Assembly: GCA_018402545.1 (NCBI GenBank)
Contig: JAGYIL010000004.1
Location: 124,001 to 188,000, forward strand
DNA length: 64,000 nucleotides
From: Saccharospirillum sp.
GTDB taxonomy: Bacteria > Pseudomonadota > Gammaproteobacteria > Pseudomonadales > Natronospirillaceae
Reading direction: 5' to 3'
The position numbers and the translations under genes were made by a program. Shown here in pieces: positions 27,421 through 35,962 of the stretch. Below the pieces are notes generated by a model. It had not been told where the DNA came from. It saw nothing but the letters and a program-made list of their open reading frames with translations, and did no database searches. Positions within the stretch are counted from its first letter, which is position 1, and every line of letters begins with the position of its first letter.

Positions 27421-28149
27421 TCACGACAAGTCGCCCCAACGGTGCTGAAGAATGGCCAGCATGGCCAGCGGCGCGGTCTCAGTTCTTAGAATGCGCTGCC
27501 CCAGTTGCCAGCTTTGAAAGCCCTGTTGCCGGGCGTAGGCAACCTCATCGTCAGTTAAACCGCCTTCGGGGCCGACCAGAAAGGCGACGGATTCCGGGGC
27601 TTCACCTGGCCAGTCTGGCCGCTGGGCGGCGGTATGCAGCACCAGTTTGAGCGGCTGTTGCCGGGTGCTGGCCCAGTCGTGTAATGAGGTAATGGGGTGC
27701 AGAACCGGCAGGGTATCCTGGCCGCATTGTTCACAGGCGCTGGTGATGACGCCGTGCCAGTGTTGCTGTTTTTTATCCTGCCGGTCGGCCTTCAGGCGCA
27801 AGTCACAACGTTCACTGGTCAGCGGTGTGATCTCGGTGACGCCGAGTTCGGTCGCTTTCTGCAGGGCGATGTCCATGCGGTCGCCCTTCGACATTACCAG
27901 GCCCAGGTGCGTTGCCAGTGGCGAGGGTGCAACGGGCTCAAGCCGTTGTGCCAGGCTGACCGACGCGCTGCGTTTGGAGACTTCAGCAAGCGTTGCCGCA
28001 AAGCGCTCGCCACGACCATTGAACACCTCAACCGGTGCGCCATCGCCCAGGCGCAGCACACGCACGAGATGGCCATGGGCACCCTCGGGCAAGGGCAACA
28101 GGGTGCCCGGGCCGTCGGCGTCGGGCAGGTAGATTCGGGAGATTCTCAT
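27421..28149 (-). CDS. rsmE: 16S rRNA (uracil(1498)-N(3))-methyltransferase RsmE
   Basis: Methylates U1498 of 16S rRNA using S-adenosylmethionine. The 242-residue length is normal. Landmarks are the N-terminal PUA-like part (MRISRIYLPD, HLVRVLRLGDGAPVEVFNGRGE), KGDRMDIALQKATELGV, ITPLTSERCDLR and the SPOUT trefoil-knot motifs VAFLVGPEGGLTDDEV and LGQRILRTETAPLAMLAILQ. It begins 15 bp after argC on the same strand, so the two probably share a transcript. Confidence 0.95.
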   Translation of the reverse strand: MRISRIYLPDADGPGTLLPLPEGAHGHLVRVLRLGDGAPVEVFNGRGERFAATLAEVSKRSASVSLAQRLEPVAPSPLATHLGLVMSKGDRMDIALQKATELGVTEITPLTSERCDLRLKADRQDKKQQHWHGVITSACEQCGQDTLPVLHPITSLHDWASTRQQPLKLVLHTAAQRPDWPGEAPESVAFLVGPEGGLTDDEVAYARQQGFQSWQLGQRILRTETAPLAMLAILQHRWGDLS

Positions 28150-28164
28150 CGTATGGTCAGCGCG

Positions 28165-29109
28165 TTACAGCAGGCCTGTGGTCTCATCGAGCCCCAGGCG
28201 CAGGTTCATGTTTTGTACCGCCGCACCGGATGCGCCTTTGCCCAGGTTATCGAGCCGCGCCATCAGCATGATCAGGCCGTTGTCGGCCGCATAGACGAAC
28301 AGTTCAATCCGGTTGGTGCCGTTACAGGCGGTGGGCTTCAGGAAGCCGTCTTCAAGCTGGGACTGATCATTCAGCGGGAACAGGTGTACGAAGGGCTCAC
28401 CGCCATAGGTGGCGGCCAGGCGCTCATGAAGGGCTGTTGCCGGGCCACCCAGCAGGCGGGCGTGCAACGGCACCTGAACGATCATGCCCTGCTCGAAATT
28501 ACCGACGGTGGGCACGAACACGGGCGGGAACTGGAAGCCCGGTATGCGCTGCATTTCGGGCAGATGCTTGTGCATCAGGTCGAGGTTTTTGGGCCGGGCG
28601 GCAATGTCTTCAAGGTCTGCGCCGCTGCGGCTTTTGTAGTCAGCGATCATGGCCTTGCCACCGCCGCTGTAGCCGGTAATGGCATGAACCGCGAGTGGGT
28701 AGTCTTTGGGAATCAGATCGGCATCGACCAGCGGCTTGGTCAGCAACGTCATGCCCGTCGGGTAGCAGCCCGGGTTGGCAATGCGGTTGCTGTTGAGCAG
28801 CAATTCACGCTGACCGGGCAGTTCCGGCACGCCGTATACCCAGTCCGGTGACACCCGGTGGGCACTTGAGGCATCGATGATGACGGTATCGGGGTTGGTA
28901 ACCAGGCCCACCGCTTCGCGCGCGGCATCGTCTGGCAGACACAGAAACACCACATCGGCTTCGTTCAGGCATTCATCGCGCAGCAGGGCATCGCGGCGTT
29001 TATCCTGCGGGACGGTCAGCAGGTCGACGTCGGGGTGAGCTTCAAGACGCTGTTGGATTTGCAGGCCGGTGGTGCCGTACTGTCCGTCGATGAATACCTT
29101 GTGTGCCAT
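28165..29109 (-). CDS. argC: N-acetyl-gamma-glutamyl-phosphate reductase (short type 2)
   Basis: Third step of arginine synthesis: NADPH-dependent reduction of N-acetylglutamyl phosphate. From ATG 29109 (MAHKVFIDGQYGTTGLQ) it has 314 residues, matching the short ArgC type 2. NAD(P)-binding GQYGTTGLQ lies at the start, the catalytic Cys in NSNRIANPGCYPTG, and a conserved HAITGYSGGGK and GTNRIELFVY later. The frame extends to 29142, but the ATG at 29109 fits the family. rsmE follows 15 bp downstream. No other arg gene is adjacent. Confidence 0.93.
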   Translation of the reverse strand: MAHKVFIDGQYGTTGLQIQQRLEAHPDVDLLTVPQDKRRDALLRDECLNEADVVFLCLPDDAAREAVGLVTNPDTVIIDASSAHRVSPDWVYGVPELPGQRELLLNSNRIANPGCYPTGMTLLTKPLVDADLIPKDYPLAVHAITGYSGGGKAMIADYKSRSGADLEDIAARPKNLDLMHKHLPEMQRIPGFQFPPVFVPTVGNFEQGMIVQVPLHARLLGGPATALHERLAATYGGEPFVHLFPLNDQSQLEDGFLKPTACNGTNRIELFVYAADNGLIMLMARLDNLGKGASGAAVQNMNLRLGLDETTGLL

Positions 29110-29288
29110 GCGAGAATTCCGTGCCAGTGAACCAGACGCCAAGGGTACTATTGATTGGCCTGCGGCGGTAGCCGGGCAGGGTGAATGGAGCGTGCAAAGC
29201 CGGCCGGTGGGTGCCGGACCGTTGCTTGTTCAGCCCCCCTGCAGACAATGGTAGACTGACGACATAGTGATAATACCAAGAGGCTTCG

Positions 29289-30848
29289 GTGACGACCGAT
29301 ACAGAGGGTGAGTTTGTAACCAAAGAGGCCGATATTCTGCGTATGTTTCGACAGGCGAAGCAGCAGATGGCCCCGGTTACGCTGGTGTTCCCCGAACGAC
29401 ATCGCAGCCTGACCACCTACCTGGTGGAGATCAGGCCCCGCGAGCGCATGCTGGTGCTCGATGAGCCCATTCCCAAAGTCATGGCCCGCTACCTGGCGGC
29501 AGGCGAGTCGTTTACGCTCGAAACCTATTTCGACGGCGTGCGCATTCGTGCCCGCCAGTTACAGGCAAAATCGATCGGTACCGAGGCAGACCCGCGCTAC
29601 CAATGCCCCCTGCCTTCAGAACTGTATTACCTGCAACGCCGCAAAAGCTTCCGCGCGCTGGCCCGGCGCAGCCTGATCATCGACGCCCGGGCGCTCAATG
29701 AAAGCGGTGAGGTACGCTACGGCGTGCTGCGCGATATGTCGGTAGAAGGTTGCCGGCTGGAGTTTGAGGGCGACCTGACCGAGCTTTATGACACGCAGGG
29801 CGAAACGCTGTCGGTCGAACTGACCTTTCCCAACGAAACACAGCTGAGTTTTCAGGCGGATATGCTGCGCTCAGACTACGATGATTCGACCGGCGTGACC
29901 GGCATAGGTTGCAAGTACACCGCGCTGCTGCCACAAACCGAAGTGCAACTTTCAGCGGTCGTGACCGACCTGCAGCGCGACCACATCAACTTCGTTAAAA
30001 ACGGCGGTAACCGGGATGAAATCCCCGCCCGGTTTCTGTTGCCCAATGGCGAGGTGCCGGTGCGCTTTAAACCGCACAGCAACAAGGCAGCGCCCACGTC
30101 CAGGGCAACCTCAAAAACACCGGAACTGACGGGAACACTCGACATCGCCGCGACCTGGCGCAATGCCCTGGCCGCCGTGCGCAAACAGCAGGCGCATAAC
30201 AAGGCCGAAGCCAGTACCGAGTTGGTCGAGTCGCTGCGAACGCTCAGCCAGGTCTGGCACCAGGACCGCTGCGGCTTGCTGGTACACAGCCGAATTCGCA
30301 GCGAAGAGAATTCCGACATTGAACAGCGCCTGGCGATCAGCCTGGTGCAGGCCGACCATCAGGTGCGGTCTCCCTCGTCAAAAAACGCCTATGCCGATGC
30401 GGGCATCACCCCCTGGATGACGCATGCATTGTTGCGTCGGTTGGGTGCCAAAGAGCAGCCCATGGCAAAGCTGATAGCAGCGGTGGATCGACTGGCCTAC
30501 AAGGTGGTGGATGAGCAGGTATTTTACCGGCCGACGGCGGCGCTTGGTGCGCTGCACAAGCAGGCGACTTTCGATGCACGGCTGATTCAACAATTGATCG
30601 CGACTCAGGGTCTCTACCCGCTCGGGTCCTGTGTTCGGCTAAGCAATGGGTGCGCCGGGCTTGTGTTGCGACACAATGATAAAAACCAGCCCAGCTGGGT
30701 GCGTCAGCTGTACAAGCTGAGCGAACAGTCGCCCCTGCCACCCAAAGACATCGATATCGAAGCAGAGGGCATTTCCGTGGAAGGGCCGGCAGACCCGGTC
30801 AAGCTGGGGCTGCCGGTCGAACTGTTGCGGCCGGCGGTAAGGGCTTAA
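29289..30848 (+). CDS. PilZ-domain protein with C-terminal HD-GYP remnant
   Basis: A 519-residue cytosolic protein. Residues about 15-110 resemble the YcgR/PilZN flagellar-brake domain. Residues about 115-225 form a PilZ domain with the c-di-GMP-binding pair RRKSFRALARR and DMSVEGCRLEF, so binding is expected. After a linker, the last 200 residues end with MAKLIAAVDRLAYKV, RPTAALGALHKQA and LYPLGSCVRLSNGCAGLVLRHN. The last two segments are how HD-GYP phosphodiesterases end, yet the HD and GYP catalytic motifs are missing. The start is GTG 29289; its AAGAGG box sits five bases upstream. I read it as a c-di-GMP receptor with a degenerate output domain. It is monocistronic between argC and metF. 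Confidence 0.8.
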   Translation: MTTDTEGEFVTKEADILRMFRQAKQQMAPVTLVFPERHRSLTTYLVEIRPRERMLVLDEPIPKVMARYLAAGESFTLETYFDGVRIRARQLQAKSIGTEADPRYQCPLPSELYYLQRRKSFRALARRSLIIDARALNESGEVRYGVLRDMSVEGCRLEFEGDLTELYDTQGETLSVELTFPNETQLSFQADMLRSDYDDSTGVTGIGCKYTALLPQTEVQLSAVVTDLQRDHINFVKNGGNRDEIPARFLLPNGEVPVRFKPHSNKAAPTSRATSKTPELTGTLDIAATWRNALAAVRKQQAHNKAEASTELVESLRTLSQVWHQDRCGLLVHSRIRSEENSDIEQRLAISLVQADHQVRSPSSKNAYADAGITPWMTHALLRRLGAKEQPMAKLIAAVDRLAYKVVDEQVFYRPTAALGALHKQATFDARLIQQLIATQGLYPLGSCVRLSNGCAGLVLRHNDKNQPSWVRQLYKLSEQSPLPPKDIDIEAEGISVEGPADPVKLGLPVELLRPAVRA

Positions 30849-30855
30849 GAGCCAG

Positions 30856-31686
30856 CTACAGCCGGTCGATAATCGCCAGTGATGGTTCGGACCGGTTCAT
30901 GGTGTAAAAGTGCAGGGCCGGGGCGCCGGCATTGATCAGTTCGCGGCACAAACTGCTCACCACTTCCAAACCAATCGACTGAATACGGGCGCTGTCATCG
31001 CCGCAGGCTTCCAGTTGCTTGCGTAGCCAGCGTGGTATGTCGGCACCGCAGGCGTCGGAGAAACGAATCAGGTTCGATACCTGGGTGATCGGCATAATGC
31101 CGGGCACAATATCGATGTAACATTCGCGCTTGCGCACTTCACTGACGAAATGCACATAGGCATCGACGCTGTAAAAATACTGCGTAATGGCCGTGTTGGC
31201 ACCGGCATTGGCTTTTGCCACGAAGTTATCGACATCGCGATCAAAATTGGGCGCCTGCGGATGCATTTCCGGGTAGGCAGCCACTTCCAGCTTGAACGTA
31301 TCGTCGTAGCGTTCACGAATAAACCGCACCAGATCGGCAGCGTAGCGGAAATCACCGCCGGTACCGCCCATACCCGAAGGCAGGTCACCACGCAGTGCAA
31401 CAATGCGACGAATGCCAGCGTCTTTGTAACGGTCGAGCAGGTCAGTCAGCGTCGCTTCAGTCGCACCAATGCACGACAAATGCGGAGCCGTTTGCACGCC
31501 GCGCTGGTTCAGTTCAATCACCGTGCTGATGGTACGCTCCTGAGTGGAGCCACCGGCACCGTAGGTAACCGAAAAAAATTCAGGATCAGCAGCCTTCAGT
31601 TCACTGTGAACGTTCAGCAGTTTTTCGTAGCCAGCGTCTGTCTTCGGTGGAAAAAACTCGAAGCTGACAGGAACGGAATTAGGCAT
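30856..31686 (-). CDS. metF: Methylenetetrahydrofolate reductase
   Basis: Makes 5-methyltetrahydrofolate for methionine synthesis, using FAD. It has 276 residues, like other bacterial MetF proteins. Motifs are SFEFFPPKT (the catalytic Glu), FFSVTYGAGGST, HLSCIGAT, IVALRGDLP (Asp near FAD), EVAAYPEMHPQA and ITQYFYSVDAYVHF with PGIMPI. It is the last of the sahR-metK-ahcY-metF series on the minus strand, separated from ahcY by 389 bp that hold two P elements. It is convergent with the PilZ gene (8 bp between stops). Confidence 0.96.
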   Translation of the reverse strand: MPNSVPVSFEFFPPKTDAGYEKLLNVHSELKAADPEFFSVTYGAGGSTQERTISTVIELNQRGVQTAPHLSCIGATEATLTDLLDRYKDAGIRRIVALRGDLPSGMGGTGGDFRYAADLVRFIRERYDDTFKLEVAAYPEMHPQAPNFDRDVDNFVAKANAGANTAITQYFYSVDAYVHFVSEVRKRECYIDIVPGIMPITQVSNLIRFSDACGADIPRWLRKQLEACGDDSARIQSIGLEVVSSLCRELINAGAPALHFYTMNRSEPSLAIIDRL

Positions 31687-31729
31687 GAGTTATCTTCTCT
31701 GGTCATTCCTGCTAAGGAGTCAGGAGTCC

Positions 31730-31856
31730 GTGACAGCCACCGGTATGCCTATCCGGGGTCGGCGTGAACCCGTCCATGGGGCCTAGACCGCAGCCGAGGC
31801 GTCGGACCGATCCATACTGCGGACTTCCCCGGATAGGCACACCCGGCAGCTGTCAC
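31730..31856. repeat. Cruciform repeat element P3
   Basis: Outer arms GTGACAGCCACCGG.ATGCC and GGCACACCCGGCAGCTGTCAC, continuing to TATCCGGGG/CCCCGGATA. The core has CCATGGGGCCTAGACCG and an inner CCGCAG...CTGCGG stem with a longer loop than in P5. It lies just upstream of the metF start. Confidence 0.78.
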
Positions 31857-31922
31857 TATGCTGGGTGCTAGCATCAAATGTTAGCTTAGTTTCTGAACTT
31901 TTAGGGCTCGCCAGGGAGACCA

Positions 31923-32034
31923 GCAGCGGGTACCGGGTGTGTCCCTGTGGGGTAGTCCGCAACTTGGATGTTGCGGTCTAGGCTCCATGGACGGATCTAC
32001 GCCGACCCCACAGGGGCATACCCGGTGGCCGCTG
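31923..32034. repeat. Cruciform repeat element P4 (inverted relative to P3)
   Basis: Outer arms GCAGCGGGTACCGGGTGTG and CATACCCGGTGGCCGCTGC, continuing to TCCCTGTGGGGT/ACCCCACAGGGG. An inner hairpin CCGCAAC-TTGGAT-GTTGCGG lies beside the core, which reads CCATGGAGCCTAGACCG on the minus strand. The inner part of the arms (CCCTGTGGGG) differs from P3 (CCTATCCGGGG), with matching changes on both sides. Confidence 0.8.
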
Positions 32035-32075
32035 CGGGCAAACACCTCCCAGGCAACCCAAACGCCAGCCTCGAC

Positions 32076-33476
32076 TCAGTATTTGTAGTCGTTTGGTTTG
32101 AAGGGGCCTTCAACCGGTACCCGGATGTATTTGGCCTGGGTTTCGGTCAGGGTGGTGATGACACCGCCAAAACCGCGCACCATTTCTGCCGCTACTTCTT
32201 CGTCGAGCTTCTTCGGCAGAATTTTCACGTACAGCTTTTCAGCTTTCTGATCGGCCGGCAGGTCGGCAAATTTTTGCTCGTACAGGTACATCTGGGCCAG
32301 TACCTGGTTGGCAAAAGAACCGTCCATGATGCGGCTCGGGTGACCGGTGGCGTTACCAAGGTTTACCAGACGGCCTTCGGACAGCAGAATCAGATAGTCA
32401 TCGGCGTCGTCGGAACGGAAAATCTGGTGGACCTGGGGTTTGATTTCATCCCAGCGCCAGTTCTTGCGCATGTAGGCTGTGTCGATCTCGTTGTCGAAGT
32501 GACCGATGTTGCTGACCACAGCACCGTTCTTCAATGCTTTGAGCATATTGGCGTCGCAGACATTGGTGTTGCCGGTGGTGGTGACGATCAGATCGGTGGT
32601 GCCGAGAACGTCGGTATTGATGCTGGCTTCGGTGCCGTCGTTGATGCCGTTTTTGTACGGTGATACCACTTCGAAACCGTCCATGCAGGCCTGCATCGCG
32701 CAGATCGGGTCGATTTCGGTGACCTTGACGATCATGCCTTCCTGACGCAGCGATGCGGCTGAGCCTTTGCCCACATCACCGTAGCCGATGACCAGGGCTT
32801 TCTTGCCGGCCAGCAGGTGGTCGGTGGCGCGCTTGATCGCATCGTTCAGCGAGTGGCGGCAGCCGTACTTGTTGTCGTTCTTTGATTTGGTGACGGCGTC
32901 GTTGACGTTGATCGCCGGTACTTTCAGCGTGCCTGCTTCCAGCATTTCCAGCAGACGGTGAACGCCGGTTGTGGTTTCTTCCGAAATGCCGTGAATGTCG
33001 TTCAGCAGTTGCGGGTATTTGCTGTGAACCATCTCGGTCAGGTCACCGCCGTCGTCGAGAATCAGGTTGGCGTTCCAGACTTCACTGCTTTCTTTTTCAG
33101 CCAGAATGGTCTGCTCGATGCACCACAGGAACTCTTCTTCGGTTTCGCCTTTCCAGGCGAAGACCGGAATGCCGGCAGCGGCGATGGCGGCAGCGGCGTG
33201 ATCCTGAGTCGAGAAAATGTTGCAGGATGACCAGCGCACTTCGGCACCCAGTTCGACCAGAGTTTCGATCAGTACGGCGGTTTGAATGGTCATGTGAATG
33301 CAGCCCATGATGCGCGCATCCTTGAGCGGCTGGTCGGCCTTGTACTTGTTGCGCAGGGCCATCAGCGCCGGCATTTCACGTTCGGCGATGTTGATTTCTT
33401 TACGGCCATAGGCGGCCAGCGAAATATCAGCGACTTTATAGTCGGTGAAGGTGTTCAGATTCACGGCAGTAGTCAT
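32076..33476 (-). CDS. ahcY: Adenosylhomocysteinase
   Basis: NAD-dependent hydrolysis of S-adenosylhomocysteine to adenosine and homocysteine, which relieves inhibition of methyltransferases. The 466 residues include the usual proteobacterial insertion. Motifs are [27 protein letters not shown], the substrate site [19 protein letters not shown]-like region, NAD-binding [20 protein letters not shown] and the C-terminal PFKPNDYKY. It is preceded by metK with the heptamer repeat array between. Expected to be under SahR control through the sahR promoter. Confidence 0.97.
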   Translation of the reverse strand: MTTAVNLNTFTDYKVADISLAAYGRKEINIAEREMPALMALRNKYKADQPLKDARIMGCIHMTIQTAVLIETLVELGAEVRWSSCNIFSTQDHAAAAIAAAGIPVFAWKGETEEEFLWCIEQTILAEKESSEVWNANLILDDGGDLTEMVHSKYPQLLNDIHGISEETTTGVHRLLEMLEAGTLKVPAINVNDAVTKSKNDNKYGCRHSLNDAIKRATDHLLAGKKALVIGYGDVGKGSAASLRQEGMIVKVTEIDPICAMQACMDGFEVVSPYKNGINDGTEASINTDVLGTTDLIVTTTGNTNVCDANMLKALKNGAVVSNIGHFDNEIDTAYMRKNWRWDEIKPQVHQIFRSDDADDYLILLSEGRLVNLGNATGHPSRIMDGSFANQVLAQMYLYEQKFADLPADQKAEKLYVKILPKKLDEEVAAEMVRGFGGVITTLTETQAKYIRVPVEGPFKPNDYKY

Positions 33477-33498
33477 AGTAATCTCCTGAAAAGAAAGT

Positions 33499-33605
33499 TT
33501 TGAGCTGCGAGTATTTAGCTGCGAGCTGCGAGCTGCGAGTCTTGAGCTAACAGCTAACAGCTAACAGCTAACAGCTAACAGCTCGTAGCTCTTAGCTTAG
33601 AGCTT
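33499..33605. repeat. Heptamer repeat array (NAGCTNN) between ahcY and metK
   Basis: About fifteen 7-bp units run through the gap: GAGCTGC-type units first, then five CAGCTAA units in a row, then TAGCTNN units. The array runs into the end of metK, so the last codons (Lys-Leu-stop) are made of repeat. AGCT is itself a palindrome, so the array can fold many ways. The same family sits inside recD at 2204-2251. Confidence 0.85.
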
Positions 33606-34751
33606 GGCAGCGGCCTTTAGCGCCGCTGCCTTATCCGTGGCTTCCCAGCTGAAGCCTTCGCGGCCGAAGTGGCCATAGGCTGCAGTGGGTCGATAAATGG
33701 GGCGCAGCAGGTCGAGCATTTCGATAATGCCGCGCGGACGCAGGTCGAAATGTTCGCGTACCAGGTCGCTGATCAGCTTTTCATCAACCTTGTTGGTGCC
33801 AAAGGTGTTGATCGAGATCGAGGTCGGTTCGGATACACCGATCGCGTAGGAAACCTGAATCTCGCACTTGTCGGCCAGGCCTGCAGCGACAATGTTCTTG
33901 GCGACGTAGCGTCCGGCATAGGCAGCAGAACGGTCTACTTTCGACGGGTCTTTGCCGGAGAAAGCGCCGCCACCGTGGCGGGCCATGCCACCGTAGGTGT
34001 CGACGATGATCTTGCGACCGGTCAGGCCACAGTCGCCTACCGGGCCGCCGATCACGAAGTTGCCGGTCGGGTTGATGTGGTAGCGGGTGTCGCTGTGCAG
34101 CCATTCGGCCGGCAGCACCGGCTTGATGATGTGATCCATCACCGCTTCGCGCAGGTCGGACAGGCTGATTTCCGGGTTGTGCTGGGTCGACAACACCACT
34201 GCGTCGACGGCTACTGGAAGGCCGTTCTCGTAGCGCAGGGTGACCTGGGATTTGGCATCAGGCCGCAACCAGGGCAGCACGCCGTTTTTGCGCAGCTTGG
34301 CCTGATGTTCAACCAGGCGGTGGCTGTAATAAATAGGGGCGGGCATGTAAGAGTCGGTTTCGTTGGTGGCATAACCGAACATCAGGCCCTGGTCGCCGGC
34401 GCCGAGGTCTTTGTTGTCGGCTTCGTCAACGCCCTGGGCGATGTCGGACGACTGCTTGCCGATGGCGTTCAGTACCGCACAGGAAGCACCATCGAAACCG
34501 ACGTCGGAGCTGTCGTAACCGATGTCGAGAATCACGCCGCGGACGATGTCTTCGAGATCGACATAGGTGTCGGTGCGCACTTCACCGGCGATGATCGCCA
34601 TGCCGGTCTTGACCATGGTCTCAACCGCTACGCGGGCGTTTTTGTCTTCCGTCAGAATGGCGTCCAGAACGGCATCGGATATCTGGTCGGCCATTTTGTC
34701 CGGATGGCCTTCAGAGACCGATTCGGAGGTAAAGAGGCTGTACTCGCTCAT
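33597..34751 (-). CDS. metK: S-adenosylmethionine synthase
   Basis: Makes S-adenosylmethionine from methionine and ATP. It has 384 residues, as usual. Motifs are [21 protein letters not shown] near the start, [59 protein letters not shown] and the C-terminal [16 protein letters not shown]. The start codon lies 12 bp after the sahR stop, showing an operon. The last residues (AAKL) are encoded by the heptamer repeat, so the tail may be longer or shorter in relatives. Confidence 0.97.
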   Translation of the reverse strand: MSEYSLFTSESVSEGHPDKMADQISDAVLDAILTEDKNARVAVETMVKTGMAIIAGEVRTDTYVDLEDIVRGVILDIGYDSSDVGFDGASCAVLNAIGKQSSDIAQGVDEADNKDLGAGDQGLMFGYATNETDSYMPAPIYYSHRLVEHQAKLRKNGVLPWLRPDAKSQVTLRYENGLPVAVDAVVLSTQHNPEISLSDLREAVMDHIIKPVLPAEWLHSDTRYHINPTGNFVIGGPVGDCGLTGRKIIVDTYGGMARHGGGAFSGKDPSKVDRSAAYAGRYVAKNIVAAGLADKCEIQVSYAIGVSEPTSISINTFGTNKVDEKLISDLVREHFDLRPRGIIEMLDLLRPIYRPTAAYGHFGREGFSWEATDKAAALKAAAKL

Positions 34752-34763
34752 GGGCTGTGTTCC

Positions 34764-35768
34764 TCAGTTCAGCGACGTGAGTGGGTGTCCAGCAGCGGCT
34801 TTTGCCTCGCTGGTATCAGTAAAAAGCGGTGTTTGCGGCGGCTTGCGGTAGACCTGGGTCTGCACCTGAAAACCGTTGCGCAGGGCCAGAAAGCGCCCCT
34901 GTTCGTGATCCAGCCCGGCCGAGTCGGCCCACTGGTGCAGTTCATCCGGCTCGAAACCAAGCCACTGGTCACCACACTGGTGGTGTGCCCATTCCTGGTC
35001 GTGACGGCACAGGTCGGTAATTACCAGCAAGGCCCCCGGTGCCATAAGGTGTGCACAATTGACCACTTCCTGGCCGGGTGCGGGCACGTGATGCAGCACC
35101 ATGTTATAGACCACGACATCGAACTGTTCATCCTCTGCCATCAGGCTCTCGGTATCGCCTTCGCGCAGCTCCACATGATTCAGCTGCTGTGCCGGAATGC
35201 GTGCCTGCTCCAGCATGGCGGCTGAAATATCAATGCCGACTACCTGGCGAAAGCGGTCGTTCAGCGCGGTCAGGAACTCCCCTTTGCCGGGCCCGACCTC
35301 AAGTGCGCGCTGGTGCGATTGCTGGCGGCAGCTGTCCAGCAGCTGCAGTGTCTCCGGGCCGTACTGGTGGAACAGGGCGATGCGCTCCTGGTGCAGTTCA
35401 AACTCGTCGGCGTGGTTGGCAAAGAACGCCTGGGCCGCGTTCAGGCGGGCCGCGCGTATGTCGGCGAGTTTACGTTGCAAATCGTCAGGCAGTTCATACT
35501 GGTCGAGCTCCCGGAACAGTTGCTGCTGAATCGACAGCGCATCGCCAAGCGACCGGCGGTAATAAATGCTGTTGCCTTCGCGGCGGCTTTCCACCCAGCC
35601 GGCCTTGCTCAGTATCTTAAGATGATGGCTCATACCGGACTGGCGAACGTCGAGCAGGTCGCTCAGTTCAAGCACGCCAAAGGCCCCGTGGCCCAGCGCC
35701 TGCAGGACGGTCAGGCGGGTCGGGTCACCGATGGCTTTAAAGAAAGACGGTACGAGGTCTAGTTTCAT
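34764..35768 (-). CDS. sahR: ArsR-family regulator fused to a methyltransferase domain (SahR type)
   Basis: Transcription factor of 334 residues from ATG 35768. Residues 1-75 form an ArsR winged helix (FFKAIGDPTRLTVLQAL, LSDLLDVRQSGMSHHLKILSKAGWV). Residues about 150-300 form a class I methyltransferase fold with ALEVGPGKG (motif I, 155-163) and VVYNMVLHHV. SahR proteins of this design sense S-adenosylhomocysteine and control ahcY, metK and metF in Proteobacteria. Gene order here (sahR, metK, ahcY, metF) and an AT-rich palindrome upstream fit that role. The longer frame to 35804 is less likely. It is divergent from tkt. Confidence 0.87.
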   Translation of the reverse strand: MKLDLVPSFFKAIGDPTRLTVLQALGHGAFGVLELSDLLDVRQSGMSHHLKILSKAGWVESRREGNSIYYRRSLGDALSIQQQLFRELDQYELPDDLQRKLADIRAARLNAAQAFFANHADEFELHQERIALFHQYGPETLQLLDSCRQQSHQRALEVGPGKGEFLTALNDRFRQVVGIDISAAMLEQARIPAQQLNHVELREGDTESLMAEDEQFDVVVYNMVLHHVPAPGQEVVNCAHLMAPGALLVITDLCRHDQEWAHHQCGDQWLGFEPDELHQWADSAGLDHEQGRFLALRNGFQVQTQVYRKPPQTPLFTDTSEAKAAAGHPLTSLN

Positions 35769-35808
35769 GGCGGCAAGACTAGCAGTGCCCCCCGGCTTTC
35801 TCAATAAC

Positions 35809-35830
35809 TATATCAATATATTTTGATATA
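35809..35830 (-). promoter_or_regulatory. Putative SahR operator palindrome
   Basis: TATATCAA at 35809-35816 and its exact complement TTGATATA at 35823-35830, separated by 6 bp. It is an AT-rich palindrome about 40 bp upstream of the sahR start, the form typical of ArsR-family operators, and it stands out in GC-rich DNA. It probably controls sahR-metK-ahcY and perhaps metF. It also lies within 135 bp of the tkt start, so an effect on tkt is possible. Confidence 0.65.
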
Positions 35831-35962
35831 GATTTATGCGATTAATCAGCACGGATGCGTCAGACGCTTTGCCCCCACCGGTTATTTTTGGGACAATTCA
35901 CGCCCTTTCCCGCTTACCCGGGTGTTTGCCGCGCCCGAAAACCAACAGCCGAGGACTTTTCG

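Larger units (their letters stand above)
31687..32075. other. Gene-free region between ahcY and metF with repeats P3 and P4
   Basis: About 390 bp. Two P elements (31730-31856 and 31923-32034) lie in opposite orientation and take up most of it. No SahR-like palindrome is visible near the metF start. The metF ribosome-binding site is weak (AGAAGATAACTC). Transcription through from ahcY would place both structured elements in one mRNA. Confidence 0.45.

Noticed and set aside
27697-28851. 384-codon open frame opposite rsmE and argC
   Set aside because: It spans two convincing minus-strand genes and shows no domain character.
33499-33605. CRISPR array
   Set aside because: The units are only 7 bp, directly adjacent without spacers, and no cas genes are present.
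33669-35225. 518-codon open frame opposite metK and sahR
   Set aside because: Antisense shadow of two well-recognised genes; no ribosome-binding site or family resemblance.
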